In this document: one piece after another, positions 54,372 through 63,180 of the stretch | Position numbering within the stretch: the first letter of the stretch is position 1 | How the letters are laid out: every line of letters starts with the position of its first letter | NCBI RefSeq assembly: GCF_005671395.1 | Contig: NZ_CP040428.1 | Coordinates: 2,542,001-2,606,000, forward strand | Direction: 5' to 3' | Origin: Jejubacter calystegiae | GTDB lineage: Bacteria; Pseudomonadota; Gammaproteobacteria; Enterobacterales; Enterobacteriaceae | Length of the DNA stretch: 64,000 nucleotides | Notes under the pieces: model-generated | The model's input: only the letters and a program-made list of their open reading frames with translations | What the model was told of the DNA's origin: nothing | The model's database searches: none | Translations under genes and position numbers: made by a program

Positions 54372-55110
54372 GCAAATCAGTCCCTTGTGTCGAACCCGAT
54401 AGGCTGGGGGCGCCGCGTAACATATAACCATGAGAGCGGATAGTGTAGATAAATATCTCGTCGCCGGTCACGGCCCGAATTTTGCTACGTAACCGATAAA
54501 TTAAAGTATCAATACTACGCTGTGTTTGCCGGGCATGTGTCAATATCTGTAGCTCAAGTTCGGCGCGCAGATATATTTTTCCTGGCCTTTGCATCAGTTG
54601 GGCAAGGATGGCCATTTCGGTTGAGGTGACTTTTAGAGGTTGATCGTTGACCGTTACCCAGGCCTGGGACATACTCAGCGTAATTTTATGCGGACCACTC
54701 GTCACGGTTTCTATATCCGGTATTAAGGCGGTGAGCTGTGGACGATTGCGGCGGCATACGGCGAACATGCGCGCCACCAGTTCGCGGGTTTCGAATGGCT
54801 TGCTGACGTAGTCGTCGGCGCCTGCTTCCAGTCCGGCAATCAGATTAACGGTTTCATTGCGCGCCGTTAGCATAATAAATGGCGTATGACGGTTTAAATG
54901 TTCTCTGCTCCGCAGCAGGTGGCAGAGCTCAAAACCGCTCATTTCCGGTAACATAATGTCCAGTAGGATTACGTCAAATCGTCGCTGATTGATCAACACC
55001 AATAAAGTAGAAGGAAGATGGCAAAGCGTCAGGTTGATGCTGTAGGTAGCCATTTGCTGCTGAAGAAGTTCAGACAGTTCAATATCATCATCAATCAATA
55101 ATGCCTCCAT
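54364..55110 (-). CDS. OmpR-family response regulator
   Basis: 248-aa response regulator paired with the downstream kinase. Seen: acidic pocket D7-D9, phospho-acceptor D51 in VILLDIMLPE, MLTARNE, K in YVSKPFETRE, and a winged helix with PLKVTSTEMAILAQLMQRPG and IFIYTIRSHGYMLRG. Close in layout to the orphan regulator at 43286. Located directly after the outer-membrane protein, LolA-like and ABC genes, with a 19-base gap, so it may be in the same transcript. Confidence 0.92.
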   Translation of the reverse strand: MEALLIDDDIELSELLQQQMATYSINLTLCHLPSTLLVLINQRRFDVILLDIMLPEMSGFELCHLLRSREHLNRHTPFIMLTARNETVNLIAGLEAGADDYVSKPFETRELVARMFAVCRRNRPQLTALIPDIETVTSGPHKITLSMSQAWVTVNDQPLKVTSTEMAILAQLMQRPGKIYLRAELELQILTHARQTQRSIDTLIYRLRSKIRAVTGDEIFIYTIRSHGYMLRGAPSLSGSTQGTDLHD

Positions 55111-55129
55111 ATGTCATTTCCCTCCGGAA

Positions 55130-56446
55130 TTACAAGGTATAGAAGAATGTCATCATCGCTCCGTTTTTACGTCCGGCGCTGCCATATATTGTGTTGCTGT
55201 TACCAAAATAGTGATAGCCTGTTATTTCAATGCGAGAGGTGGGGTGTATGGGGGCACTCAGTGTTATCTGACTGAAACCGCTGCCGTCCATTGGGGTAAC
55301 GGTAGTGATTAATGAGAGATCGTTATCGTCCCAAAAATCGTTCCACGCAAAGCGGCCAAAGAGTTGCTGCCTGGCTAAGGGCTCCTGTTTTTCTCCGGCT
55401 AATGCGGCGATGCGTAATGCTCTGGTGTCGTTTTGCGTAATGGCCTGACGCCAGCTTGCCATTTGTGATTGTTTCAGTCCCGCTTCGTTAAAGTGAAATT
55501 CGACACTCAGTGAAATATCCTCGCTACTGGCTATGCTTTCTGGAACAGACCAGGTAACGCCACTCGCTAATTGATGATATAATCGCATCGTACCGTTATT
55601 GACGTTCAACGCCTCGTTGGTCAAATTTTGCCTGCGTTGGACGAACCATTCGCTGTATAACACCAGATTATCCCGCATAGCCAGACTCACTTCGGCGCCC
55701 AGGCTGGGCTGGTTGCTCTGATACAGGGAACTGACGGTGAGTGAAAGGTTGTTCCATGAATCCGGGGATGGGGCATATTTTACGAACAACGCATCGCGGT
55801 TGTTGGTGCGATCCAGTCCTAGCCCTACAATGTCGCTATCGCTGGTTAGGGTATCCGGTTTGGCGCGCAGATCTGGCCGGTATCCGAAACTGAGCAGGTT
55901 ATCCGCGTGGAGCCAGATGCCCTCCAGCGCAACCACGCCAAGACGATCTTCGCGTCGATCGGCCGCATCAAGACTTTCGAAAATGACCTGGCTATTCGCT
56001 TTAAACCAATCGGTTGGGTTAAAACCATTGGCAACGCCATTACGGATGTTAGTGCGCCCGGCCAGCCAACGCCATGTGGAATTGGTGCTATAGCTAAAGG
56101 CCAGGGATTGCACATCCACACGGATATCATTTTGGGCCTGATAATTTTTGCGATTGTTTATTTGTGTTCGCAGACGGGTATTTAACTCAATGTTAAATGA
56201 CTCGTCTAACGAACCCTGGCCGTACAACCGGGCTGAAATGCGCCCGGTAGTAATCGCGCTGTCGTGTTTGCGCCAGTTCGCCATTCCCTGGTTCTTAAAC
56301 TCCAGATTGAACGGTGCCAGTAAATTCGCTGTCGCCTCCGTCGTTGGCACTGAGTCCGGTAGCGTGGGGAGCTCAAAATCATCCGCATAGACTGTCAGGC
56401 TGAGCAAACAGCCCATGAAGGTTAACAGTGAACGTGTCTGTTTCAC
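55130..56446 (-). CDS. Putative outer-membrane beta-barrel protein
   Basis: 438-aa exported protein. Seen: a signal peptide ending VYADD, then alternating strands rich in aromatic and polar residues (RISARLYGQGSL, SYSTNSTWRWLAGRTNIRNG, LSLTVSSLYQSNQ, EITGYHYFGNSN) and a C-terminal strand GAMMTFFYTL, consistent with a beta-barrel. It resembles DUF1302/alginate-export-like porins only in overall pattern. Overlaps the LolA-like gene by 4 bases, so it belongs to the ABC/LolA export module, probably as the outer-membrane receiver or channel (inference). Confidence 0.72.
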   Translation of the reverse strand: MKQTRSLLTFMGCLLSLTVYADDFELPTLPDSVPTTEATANLLAPFNLEFKNQGMANWRKHDSAITTGRISARLYGQGSLDESFNIELNTRLRTQINNRKNYQAQNDIRVDVQSLAFSYSTNSTWRWLAGRTNIRNGVANGFNPTDWFKANSQVIFESLDAADRREDRLGVVALEGIWLHADNLLSFGYRPDLRAKPDTLTSDSDIVGLGLDRTNNRDALFVKYAPSPDSWNNLSLTVSSLYQSNQPSLGAEVSLAMRDNLVLYSEWFVQRRQNLTNEALNVNNGTMRLYHQLASGVTWSVPESIASSEDISLSVEFHFNEAGLKQSQMASWRQAITQNDTRALRIAALAGEKQEPLARQQLFGRFAWNDFWDDNDLSLITTVTPMDGSGFSQITLSAPIHPTSRIEITGYHYFGNSNTIYGSAGRKNGAMMTFFYTL

Positions 56447-57228
56447 ACGCCCCCCTGCGGGCTAAAATGTGATAGCCACTCTTTATTAAACCATGGCAGG
56501 GGCAGATCTTGCTGACGATAGTTGCTCATTTGCATCAGCGTTACCTTATTGGGATTAAAGCCATCGCTGATGAGCACTTCTGTTGGCCGAATGCGGTCAA
56601 ACACCTGTTGCCATTTGCGATACCAGGCTACTTTCAATAACCTACCGCTGCCGCCGTAGAATTTACCTTTTAGAGGGCGGTCATTCTCTTTATCGACCCA
56701 CAACTCGATCGCTTTGTAAGGGGCAAAGTCATTGATGGAAGACAGGCGTAATTTCCACGCCGCGCGTGCCTGGCGGTCTCCATCCACGATGCTCTCTTCC
56801 CCTTGCAATACGGCCGAATAATCCTGGGTAAAATTTGACGTAATGACGTCACCGTTAGAGGCGTTGCCCAGCAGGCGCTGGCGCGGCGACATACGCACCG
56901 AGGCTTTGGATTTCGGATCGTAAAACCACAATATGTTGTCATTACGGAGTAACAACTTGCCGCGGTCGCGACTCGGATAATCAATATGAACGATAGTGAG
57001 AAACTGGCCTTTGGTATTCTGGCGTGAATGTGTAGTCACGCGATTCTCATCGGTGAGTTGATTACCTTCGTACTGTTTTAGCGCCACCTTGACCACAAAC
57101 GAGGACTGCGGGTTACGGATCGCATCAGAACGCTGCAAAATATCCTGCGCCTGCGCCTGCTCCGCAAGGGAGGGCAGGGGGCTAAATGCTGTTATCAGAT
57201 ATAGTAGATGTAAAGGTTTCAGCATCAT
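56443..57228 (-). CDS. LolA-like outer-membrane lipoprotein-sorting protein
   Basis: 261-aa periplasmic carrier. Seen: a signal peptide ending SLAEQ, then QAQDILQRSDAIRNPQSSF, HIDYPSRDRGKLLLRND, NILWFYDPKSKASVRMSPRQ and LSSINDFAPYKAIELWVDKE, typical of the outer-membrane lipoprotein-sorting family. Distinct from the LolA-like gene at 47602. Between the ABC permease and the outer-membrane protein, so a LolA-like shuttle between them is likely. Confidence 0.83.
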   Translation of the reverse strand: MMLKPLHLLYLITAFSPLPSLAEQAQAQDILQRSDAIRNPQSSFVVKVALKQYEGNQLTDENRVTTHSRQNTKGQFLTIVHIDYPSRDRGKLLLRNDNILWFYDPKSKASVRMSPRQRLLGNASNGDVITSNFTQDYSAVLQGEESIVDGDRQARAAWKLRLSSINDFAPYKAIELWVDKENDRPLKGKFYGGSGRLLKVAWYRKWQQVFDRIRPTEVLISDGFNPNKVTLMQMSNYRQQDLPLPWFNKEWLSHFSPQGGV

Positions 57229-57238
57229 AAGACTCCTG

Positions 57239-58627
57239 TCAGGCGTGGTGAATTGCGGAAATCATGTTCATACGCGATGCTTTGTAGGTTGGCCAAATCG
57301 CGGCTAATACAGAAAGGCTGAACAGGAAGGCCATGATGCTTAATGTCAGCATCGGGTTTTCCAGAACCATCAGATTAATGACAATTGGCGTAGCATTGCT
57401 GGGGGGGGTCCAGTTAAGCTTCATGTTGTTGATTATTGTGCTGGCAATCAGCGCCAAAATCAGAGCCGTCAGGGTGCCGAAGAGCCCCATCAGGGCGCTT
57501 TCGGACATAAACATTCGCATGATAAAGCTGCGGCGAAAACCCATGGCCCGGATGGTACCGATCTCACTCACCCGTTCCATGACCGTCAGGTTGATGGTGT
57601 TGGTGATAGTGAAAATAATCACGATGCCGAGGAAGAGCGAGACGACGCCAAAGATAAAGGAAAACATGGCGAAGATACGGTCGAATGAGGGATCAACCTC
57701 ATTGAAATGAAACACCTCCTGATTCATGCCCGCATCGTTTAATTTTCGTTGGATAAGTTGCTTAACCCGTTCAGCCTGGTTTGGATCTTTCAACTGCACT
57801 AGTAGCACCGTCGCCCGCGGCTGATCGCCATATAACAGTTCACGGGCCAGTTCGAAATGCATCATGATAAAGGCGTTGTCCAGGGCGCGTTGCGCCTGGG
57901 TCTGGGCTTTTTTGACATACACGCTGACGATATTTGGCGCGCCTTCTGCGCTGGCTGCCAGCAGGTTGAGCTGTGTACTTTTTTCATTGTCGATTTGCTG
58001 GTTGAGTTGCTCCTTGTCCTCGCCGTCTATCAAACCGCTAACATCGATGCCTTCATCGGCGATGATTTTTTTCAACGATGGTGGATCCTGGCAATTCGGA
58101 ATCTCCAAAGGCTTGCATAAGCCGAGCAGACGAGCCATGCCAACACCGATGACGGAACCTTCTCGATTGTTTTGTTGCAGGCCGGTAGGGGGAGTTGACA
58201 CCTGAACATGCCAGCCATCCCATTGACGCATTTTATCGACCGCCTCCGGTTCGATACCGCGCCCCTGGAACGTTTTGCTGTTATCGGTAGTGACAACACC
58301 GGCAATACCGGCCAGATAAATCTGTGGCGTGATCACCGAGATTTCTTTTTTTAGTACAGGGTCTCTCAGTAGCAGATCGGTAACCGCTTGATAGTTGTCG
58401 ATGGCGTAGTTATCAGGATCGGCAGCGCCAAATTTCAGATAGTCTTTTTGATAGATCTGCAACTGCCCTTGCTCCTGAATCATCGAGGTTTGGACGCCGA
58501 AATAGATCGACGTAACGAAACCGCCAAACAGCATCATCGCTAAACCGCCAATACCGATAGACGTAATGGTAATAACCGAACGGCGACCGTTCTTCAGTAA
58601 GTTACGCAGTGCGATTAGCCAAATCAT
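57239..58627 (-). CDS. FtsX/MacB-type ABC transporter permease
   Basis: 462-aa permease. Seen: N-terminal helix after MIWLIALRNLLKNGRRSVIT, a periplasmic domain of about 230 residues, and three C-terminal helices with FTITNTINLTVMERVSEIGT and RAMGFRRSFIMRMFMSESAL, the FtsX/LolC signature before the coupling helix. With the ATPase (4-base overlap), it should drive mechanotransmission-type extraction of a lipid-like cargo from the inner membrane, passing it to the LolA-like protein. This is inferred from the gene set. Confidence 0.9.
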   Translation of the reverse strand: MIWLIALRNLLKNGRRSVITITSIGIGGLAMMLFGGFVTSIYFGVQTSMIQEQGQLQIYQKDYLKFGAADPDNYAIDNYQAVTDLLLRDPVLKKEISVITPQIYLAGIAGVVTTDNSKTFQGRGIEPEAVDKMRQWDGWHVQVSTPPTGLQQNNREGSVIGVGMARLLGLCKPLEIPNCQDPPSLKKIIADEGIDVSGLIDGEDKEQLNQQIDNEKSTQLNLLAASAEGAPNIVSVYVKKAQTQAQRALDNAFIMMHFELARELLYGDQPRATVLLVQLKDPNQAERVKQLIQRKLNDAGMNQEVFHFNEVDPSFDRIFAMFSFIFGVVSLFLGIVIIFTITNTINLTVMERVSEIGTIRAMGFRRSFIMRMFMSESALMGLFGTLTALILALIASTIINNMKLNWTPPSNATPIVINLMVLENPMLTLSIMAFLFSLSVLAAIWPTYKASRMNMISAIHHA

Positions 58628-59346
58628 TGCTTGACCCCAATGTTCTGTAATTTGCCATCGACAATGTGAATCAGACGTCCTGACTCGTTGAGTAAGTTTT
58701 CGTTATGCGTACAAATCACAAAGCTGGTATTGAAATGGCTACGCATATCCAGCATTAACTGAATGATTTCATCTGAGGTACTGGAATCAAGATTGGCGGT
58801 TGGTTCATCGGCGATGACCAGTGCAGGGGTCGTGACTAAAGCCCGGGCGATAGCTACCCGCTGCCGCTGTCCTCCACTAATCGCGCCAGGGCGACGATCC
58901 ACATACTCCTTCAGTCCGACGGATTCCAGGTAGTATTCGGCTTTCTCTCGTCGTTCGTGATGTGATAATCCATGATGCAACAGCGGAAATTCAACATTCT
59001 CGCGAACAGAAAGTACCGGGAGCAGGTTGAAAGATTGAAAAATAAAGCCGATGTGTTTAGCGCGAAAATCGGCGGCCTGGTTGTCGTTTAAGGCCAGCAC
59101 ATCCTGCCCCAGGATATTGATTTCACCTTCTTCTGGTTTGTCCAGCATTCCCAATATATTCAGGAAAGTGGATTTTCCGCTACCAGAAGGACCGTAAACA
59201 AAAGTTATTTCCCCTTTGGGAATGGTGCAACTCACATTATTTATTGCTGTGAGCGGATAACCATCCATGTTGTACTTTTTAACAACGCCTTTAAGGATCG
59301 CTATTTTCTCCTTGTCATAAGGAAGGCTACTTTGCTCCATTTGCAC
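58624..59346 (-). CDS. LolD/MacB-type ABC ATPase
   Basis: 240-aa ATPase. Seen: Walker A GPSGSGKST, Q-loop FIFQSFNLLP, signature ISGGQRQRVAIARAL, Walker B LVIADEPTANLDS and the switch His in ICTHNE. First gene of a minus-strand operon ATPase-permease-LolA-like-barrel-regulator-kinase. Powers the FtsX-type permease downstream. Confidence 0.94.
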   Translation of the reverse strand: MQMEQSSLPYDKEKIAILKGVVKKYNMDGYPLTAINNVSCTIPKGEITFVYGPSGSGKSTFLNILGMLDKPEEGEINILGQDVLALNDNQAADFRAKHIGFIFQSFNLLPVLSVRENVEFPLLHHGLSHHERREKAEYYLESVGLKEYVDRRPGAISGGQRQRVAIARALVTTPALVIADEPTANLDSSTSDEIIQLMLDMRSHFNTSFVICTHNENLLNESGRLIHIVDGKLQNIGVKQ

Positions 59347-59798
59347 CTCTCATGGTCATAATGCTCTCCGTTTCTCTTATGTTAATGCCTTTTATTAAAG
59401 GCCTGTCCCACAGCTAATACAATGAATGTTCAGTGATGTTAAATAGCAAAATGACAATGGCCTTTTTTATCATATCGATGATATCTATTTGTTTCTTTTG
59501 GGTAAAGTTGTCGGTGCCATCATTAGCTTTGAATGTGTGTGATATTTTTTGTGATAAATCGGTGAGTTTTTGTTATTTATCGTTATTTTGACTTATGCGT
59601 TTTATGTCAAAAAATAACGCTGGTTTCCAAAGCCGAGCTCGATGGTTGAAAGCTTTATAATGGGAGCTGATGCCTGCGCCTGAAAAATATAATATATTTT
59701 GTGATGCTTGAATATATAAATGGATGCATAAAGATGTTTGTTTTATTTAAACTGAGGTTCTCCAGCTCGGTGAAATTAAGATTACGGCAGGTTGATTT
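59347..59798. other. Divergent promoter region between export and polyketide genes
   Basis: 452 bases, A/T-rich. It separates the minus-strand ABC operon and the plus-strand CLF/KS operon, so it should hold both promoters. No terminator, repeat or operator palindrome was identified. Confidence 0.45.
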
Positions 59799-60809
59799 AT
59801 GAAGGAAAGAATTGTCTTTACTGGCGCAGTGAAATTATTGCCACAACCGGTAGTTGCTGCGAACCATTGCCGCGAAAATACTTCGGTGATTCGTTTTACT
59901 GATGATGAAGAGTTATTGGCCCTGTCCCATCAGTCTAAACGTCAGACGCTGCTTTCGATGCTACTGAACCAGCAATGTGAACGCCTGTTTCAACAGGCAG
60001 GATTGGGTATCGACGACATACGCGGTACCGATACCGGGCTGGTCTCTGGTTCCTATTACGGTTGTATGAGTACAACCCAGAATATTTCTGATGCTTTATG
60101 GCAAAAAGGTCCGCGAGGCGTTGACGTTATTGAATTCGCTAAAGCGACACACAGCTTCCCTTTATCCGCCGCTAGTATTGAATTCACTTTATTAGGTCCT
60201 ACTGCGGCCGTCGTTTCTGGCGAATTTGCCGGACTGGATGCGCTGATGATGGCGAATGACTGGCTATTGAGTGGGCGCTGTCAGCGAGTGATCGTGGTGG
60301 GTTATGAGCATTTTTCTCCGTTGCTGGAAGAGCACTTACGAGAAATCACGGGCGAAGAGCAAGCGGGACTGTATAGCGATAACCTCAGCATACTGCTACT
60401 GGAAACCTATAGTAGTGCGGTGGCGCGTCAGGCGTCGGTGATGGCCGAACTGCTTCAGGTAATACGATTGGGCGGCTCCTTGGCAACGTTGCCTGCGCGT
60501 TGGCAAAAAATCGCGGCTTCATGGCCGCAAGGAGATGCCGCGATTAACGTGTTAACTAACCACTCTCCTCACCCTGGCGCTCGTCAACTGGAAGAGGAGG
60601 TGTTGGGCGGCTATAGCGCTGGTTTCCGCAGGCATAGCGTTCAGGATCTGCCCCAGGCGTTGGGAGCCTGTCCATTATTGCAATTAGCTCATTTCTTCCT
60701 CTCTTCGCCAGATATCAAAGGCGAATATTTATTACATCACTTTACCGCTAATGGTGCCGCAGGAGTTCGCTTTAATCTGGGCCAATCAGGAGAAACCTAT
60801 GCAATTTAA
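59799..60809 (+). CDS. Chain-length-factor-like ketosynthase homologue
   Basis: 336-aa thiolase-fold protein of the beta-ketoacyl-ACP synthase superfamily that lacks the catalytic Cys. Seen: GLVSGSYYGCMSTTQNISDA, the segment LLGPTAAVVSGEFAGLDALM in which E142 stands where the active-site Cys of ketosynthases is expected, and VIVVGYEHFSP. Also no HGTGT motif; instead TNHSPHPGARQL. Shorter than usual CLF (about 400 aa). Directly upstream of, and overlapping by 11 bases, an intact ketosynthase, so the two probably form a KS/CLF-type heterodimer. Gene order CLF first is reversed from type II polyketide clusters of actinomycetes. Confidence 0.75.
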   Translation: MKERIVFTGAVKLLPQPVVAANHCRENTSVIRFTDDEELLALSHQSKRQTLLSMLLNQQCERLFQQAGLGIDDIRGTDTGLVSGSYYGCMSTTQNISDALWQKGPRGVDVIEFAKATHSFPLSAASIEFTLLGPTAAVVSGEFAGLDALMMANDWLLSGRCQRVIVVGYEHFSPLLEEHLREITGEEQAGLYSDNLSILLLETYSSAVARQASVMAELLQVIRLGGSLATLPARWQKIAASWPQGDAAINVLTNHSPHPGARQLEEEVLGGYSAGFRRHSVQDLPQALGACPLLQLAHFFLSSPDIKGEYLLHHFTANGAAGVRFNLGQSGETYAI

Positions 60810-62004
60810 AACGGTTGCAGTGACGGGGATGGGGACGGTAACCCGTGATGCTGTTGGCCTTCAGGCGCTTTGGCGTCATTTGTTGGCTGGTGGCGCTTTA
60901 CCTGCACCACCGACCTATTTCGACAGCGCCGGTTTCCGTTCTCAGAATACCTATACCGTAGATCCGCAGGCGTTGTGGCAGCGCCAGTTGCAGTCCTGCT
61001 GGCCTGCTTCTCCCGCGTTGTATCAACGCTTGCCTTGCGCTGGTTATGGTTGGCTTGCGGCCCGGGAGGCGCTTTGTCAGGCCTCTCTGGACAATGTGGA
61101 TATCTCTTGCATGGGGCTGAGTCTTGCGACGACCAGCGGCGGTAGCATGGATAGTTTCGCTTCTGGCGGTACGACCGAGGACGCGCGCTATGGTGCTTTG
61201 AGCAGTGCCGCTTATTTACTGGCTGAACTCTTGCAACTGGGGGGAAGCGTCAGCGTTTTTTCGTGTGCCTGCGTGAGCGGTGCCGCGGCGCTGAGTCATG
61301 CTTTTGAGCGAGTTCGGCAAGGTGATACCCCTCTGATGCTGGCTGGCGGATGCGATCAGGTTCGCGAAGCTGATTTTGCCGGATTTAATGCTCTGCGGGC
61401 CGTCGCTCCAGACGCCTGTCGTCCATTTGATGAAAATCGTAAAGGTATGGTGATGGGAGATGGCGCCGCAATGCTGGTTCTGGAAGATTTGGAACACGCC
61501 ATTGCGCGCGGAGTTCGGCCTTTGGCCATCTTTCGTAGCTTTGGCCTGGCGGCAGATGGCCATCATCTGACTGCGCCGAATCCTGATGGGTTGGTACGCG
61601 CCATGCGACAGGCCCTGGCGGGTACAGAGGGGATACCGGGGTATATCAACTGTCATGGAACCGGCACGCAGGCCAATGATAGTAGTGAATTGCTGGCAAT
61701 GCAGCAGGTGTTTGGCAGCGAACCCAGCGAACAGGTGGTCAGTTCTACCAAAAGCAGCGTTGGGCATTTATTGGGCAGCGCCGGAGCGCTTGAAGCTGTG
61801 TTGACGATTAACGTCCTGCGGGAGCAATGCGTTCCGCCGATGACGACCTGCAATCAACCGATGGCGACAATGAACTTTCGCCTGCCCATGCGGGATCGGG
61901 CGCTGCCTGTCGTGACTGATTGGGCAATGAGTAATTCTCTGGGATTTGGCGGTCTGAATGGCAGCCTGATCTTTTCACGGCCATCGGGAAATAACCCCAT
62001 TTAA
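60799..62004 (+). CDS. Beta-ketoacyl-ACP synthase (KS, FabF type)
   Basis: 401-aa condensing enzyme. Seen: VAVTGMGTVTRDAVG start, catalytic Cys C158 in CACVSGAAALSHAFE, first His H286 in NCHGTGTQAND, K318 and second His H323 in STKSSVGHLLGSAGALE, and the C-terminal NSLGFGGLNGSLIF. The Cys-His-His triad is complete. The Cys context (ACVSG) differs from FabF (ACTSG). Start at 60799 follows CAGGAG. Probably the active half of a heterodimer with the upstream CLF-like protein; the acyl carrier protein is not in this window. Confidence 0.9.
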   Translation: MQFKTVAVTGMGTVTRDAVGLQALWRHLLAGGALPAPPTYFDSAGFRSQNTYTVDPQALWQRQLQSCWPASPALYQRLPCAGYGWLAAREALCQASLDNVDISCMGLSLATTSGGSMDSFASGGTTEDARYGALSSAAYLLAELLQLGGSVSVFSCACVSGAAALSHAFERVRQGDTPLMLAGGCDQVREADFAGFNALRAVAPDACRPFDENRKGMVMGDGAAMLVLEDLEHAIARGVRPLAIFRSFGLAADGHHLTAPNPDGLVRAMRQALAGTEGIPGYINCHGTGTQANDSSELLAMQQVFGSEPSEQVVSSTKSSVGHLLGSAGALEAVLTINVLREQCVPPMTTCNQPMATMNFRLPMRDRALPVVTDWAMSNSLGFGGLNGSLIFSRPSGNNPI

Positions 62005-62020
62005 CAGGACATGAGTACGA

Positions 62021-63178
62021 ATGGATAAGGATATGAAGGTAATGACTGATGACCTGCTTGAGGCGCTGCTGTCGGAGGTGGGGAACTGGAGCCAGGCGAT
62101 TAATCAGGGCTGGCTGGAAGATGAACTGCGGGGACAATTTAGTCAGTCGCGCTGGCAACGGCTGAAAGCGAGCGGTCTGACCGGATTACTTAACAGCCAG
62201 AAGGCGGGTGGTCTGGGACTGAATGCCCCTCAGGCGGCGCGTTTTCTGTCCTGTTTTGGCGAACTTTGTCTCGATGGTGGGCTGAGTTTTGCCCTCTGTA
62301 CGCATTTGTGCAGTAGTTGTCTGCCGATTGAACGCTTTGGTTCTGAAACATTGCGTCAACGTTTGTTGCCCCTTCTGATTGCCGGAGACGCTATTGGTGC
62401 TCATGCCATTACTGAGGCTGAAAGTGGTTCAGACGCTTTTGCTATGAACACCACGGCGGTTAAAGTGCCTGGCGGTTGGGTTCTGAATGGCACCAAAATA
62501 TTTGTCTCTAACGGGCCGATCTCCAGCCATGTGGTGGTTTATGCCTGCACCGATCGCTCTCGTGGTTCACTGGGGGGATATAGTGCTTTTGTGGTTGATA
62601 CTCACCTGGAAGGCGTCATTACCGGCCCTGCCGGGCACAAAATGGGCTTAAAAACGTCGCCGTTGGGAGATGTTTACCTCACTAACGTCTATGTCAGCGA
62701 TGAGTGTTTGTTAGGTAAGGCGGGTATGGGATTCGCCATTCTCGATTTCGTGATGAAGTGGGAAGTGCTATGCGTATTTGCCTGTCAGGTCGGGGAGATG
62801 AAACGTCGTCTGGCCCAGTGTTTGCTTCAGGCTAAAACGCGTCATCAGTTTGGTGAGCCGATAGGTAAGAATCAGGCCGTGTCGCATCGGCTGGTGAATA
62901 TGCACTTGCAGGTTGAGACAGCGCAATATTGGCTGCTGCGAGCGGCGGATTCGTTACATAGCGGTAAAAATACCTCCGGTGACATTGCTGCTGCCAAGTT
63001 GATAATCAGCGAAAGCAATGTGGCAACCGCTCTGGATGCGGTCAGACTGTTCGGCGGCTCGGGTTATATGGCGGAAATGGGGATAGAGAAACAGCTACGT
63101 GACGCGGTGGGAGGCGTCATTTATTCGGGGAGTTCGGACATTCAACGCAATCGCCTTGCCGCGATGCTGGGGTTGTGA
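62021..63178 (+). CDS. Acyl-CoA-dehydrogenase-type flavoenzyme (acyl/aminoacyl-carrier dehydrogenase)
   Basis: 385-aa flavoprotein with the full acyl-CoA dehydrogenase fold. Seen: LCTHLCSSCLPIERFG, the FAD/substrate segment AHAITEAESGSDAFAMNTTA and WVLNGTKIFVSNG, then RHQFGEPIGKNQAVSHRLVNM, FGGSGYMAEMGIEKQLRDA, and the C-terminal SGSSDIQRN. Next to a stand-alone adenylation enzyme this matches the PigA/PltE/RedW-type prolyl-carrier dehydrogenases that form a pyrrole (inference). The start is uncertain (62021, 62033 or 62042). Electrons could pass to the cluster's own ETF. Confidence 0.85.
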   Translation: MDKDMKVMTDDLLEALLSEVGNWSQAINQGWLEDELRGQFSQSRWQRLKASGLTGLLNSQKAGGLGLNAPQAARFLSCFGELCLDGGLSFALCTHLCSSCLPIERFGSETLRQRLLPLLIAGDAIGAHAITEAESGSDAFAMNTTAVKVPGGWVLNGTKIFVSNGPISSHVVVYACTDRSRGSLGGYSAFVVDTHLEGVITGPAGHKMGLKTSPLGDVYLTNVYVSDECLLGKAGMGFAILDFVMKWEVLCVFACQVGEMKRRLAQCLLQAKTRHQFGEPIGKNQAVSHRLVNMHLQVETAQYWLLRAADSLHSGKNTSGDIAAAKLIISESNVATALDAVRLFGGSGYMAEMGIEKQLRDAVGGVIYSGSSDIQRNRLAAMLGL

Positions 63179-63180
63179 AG

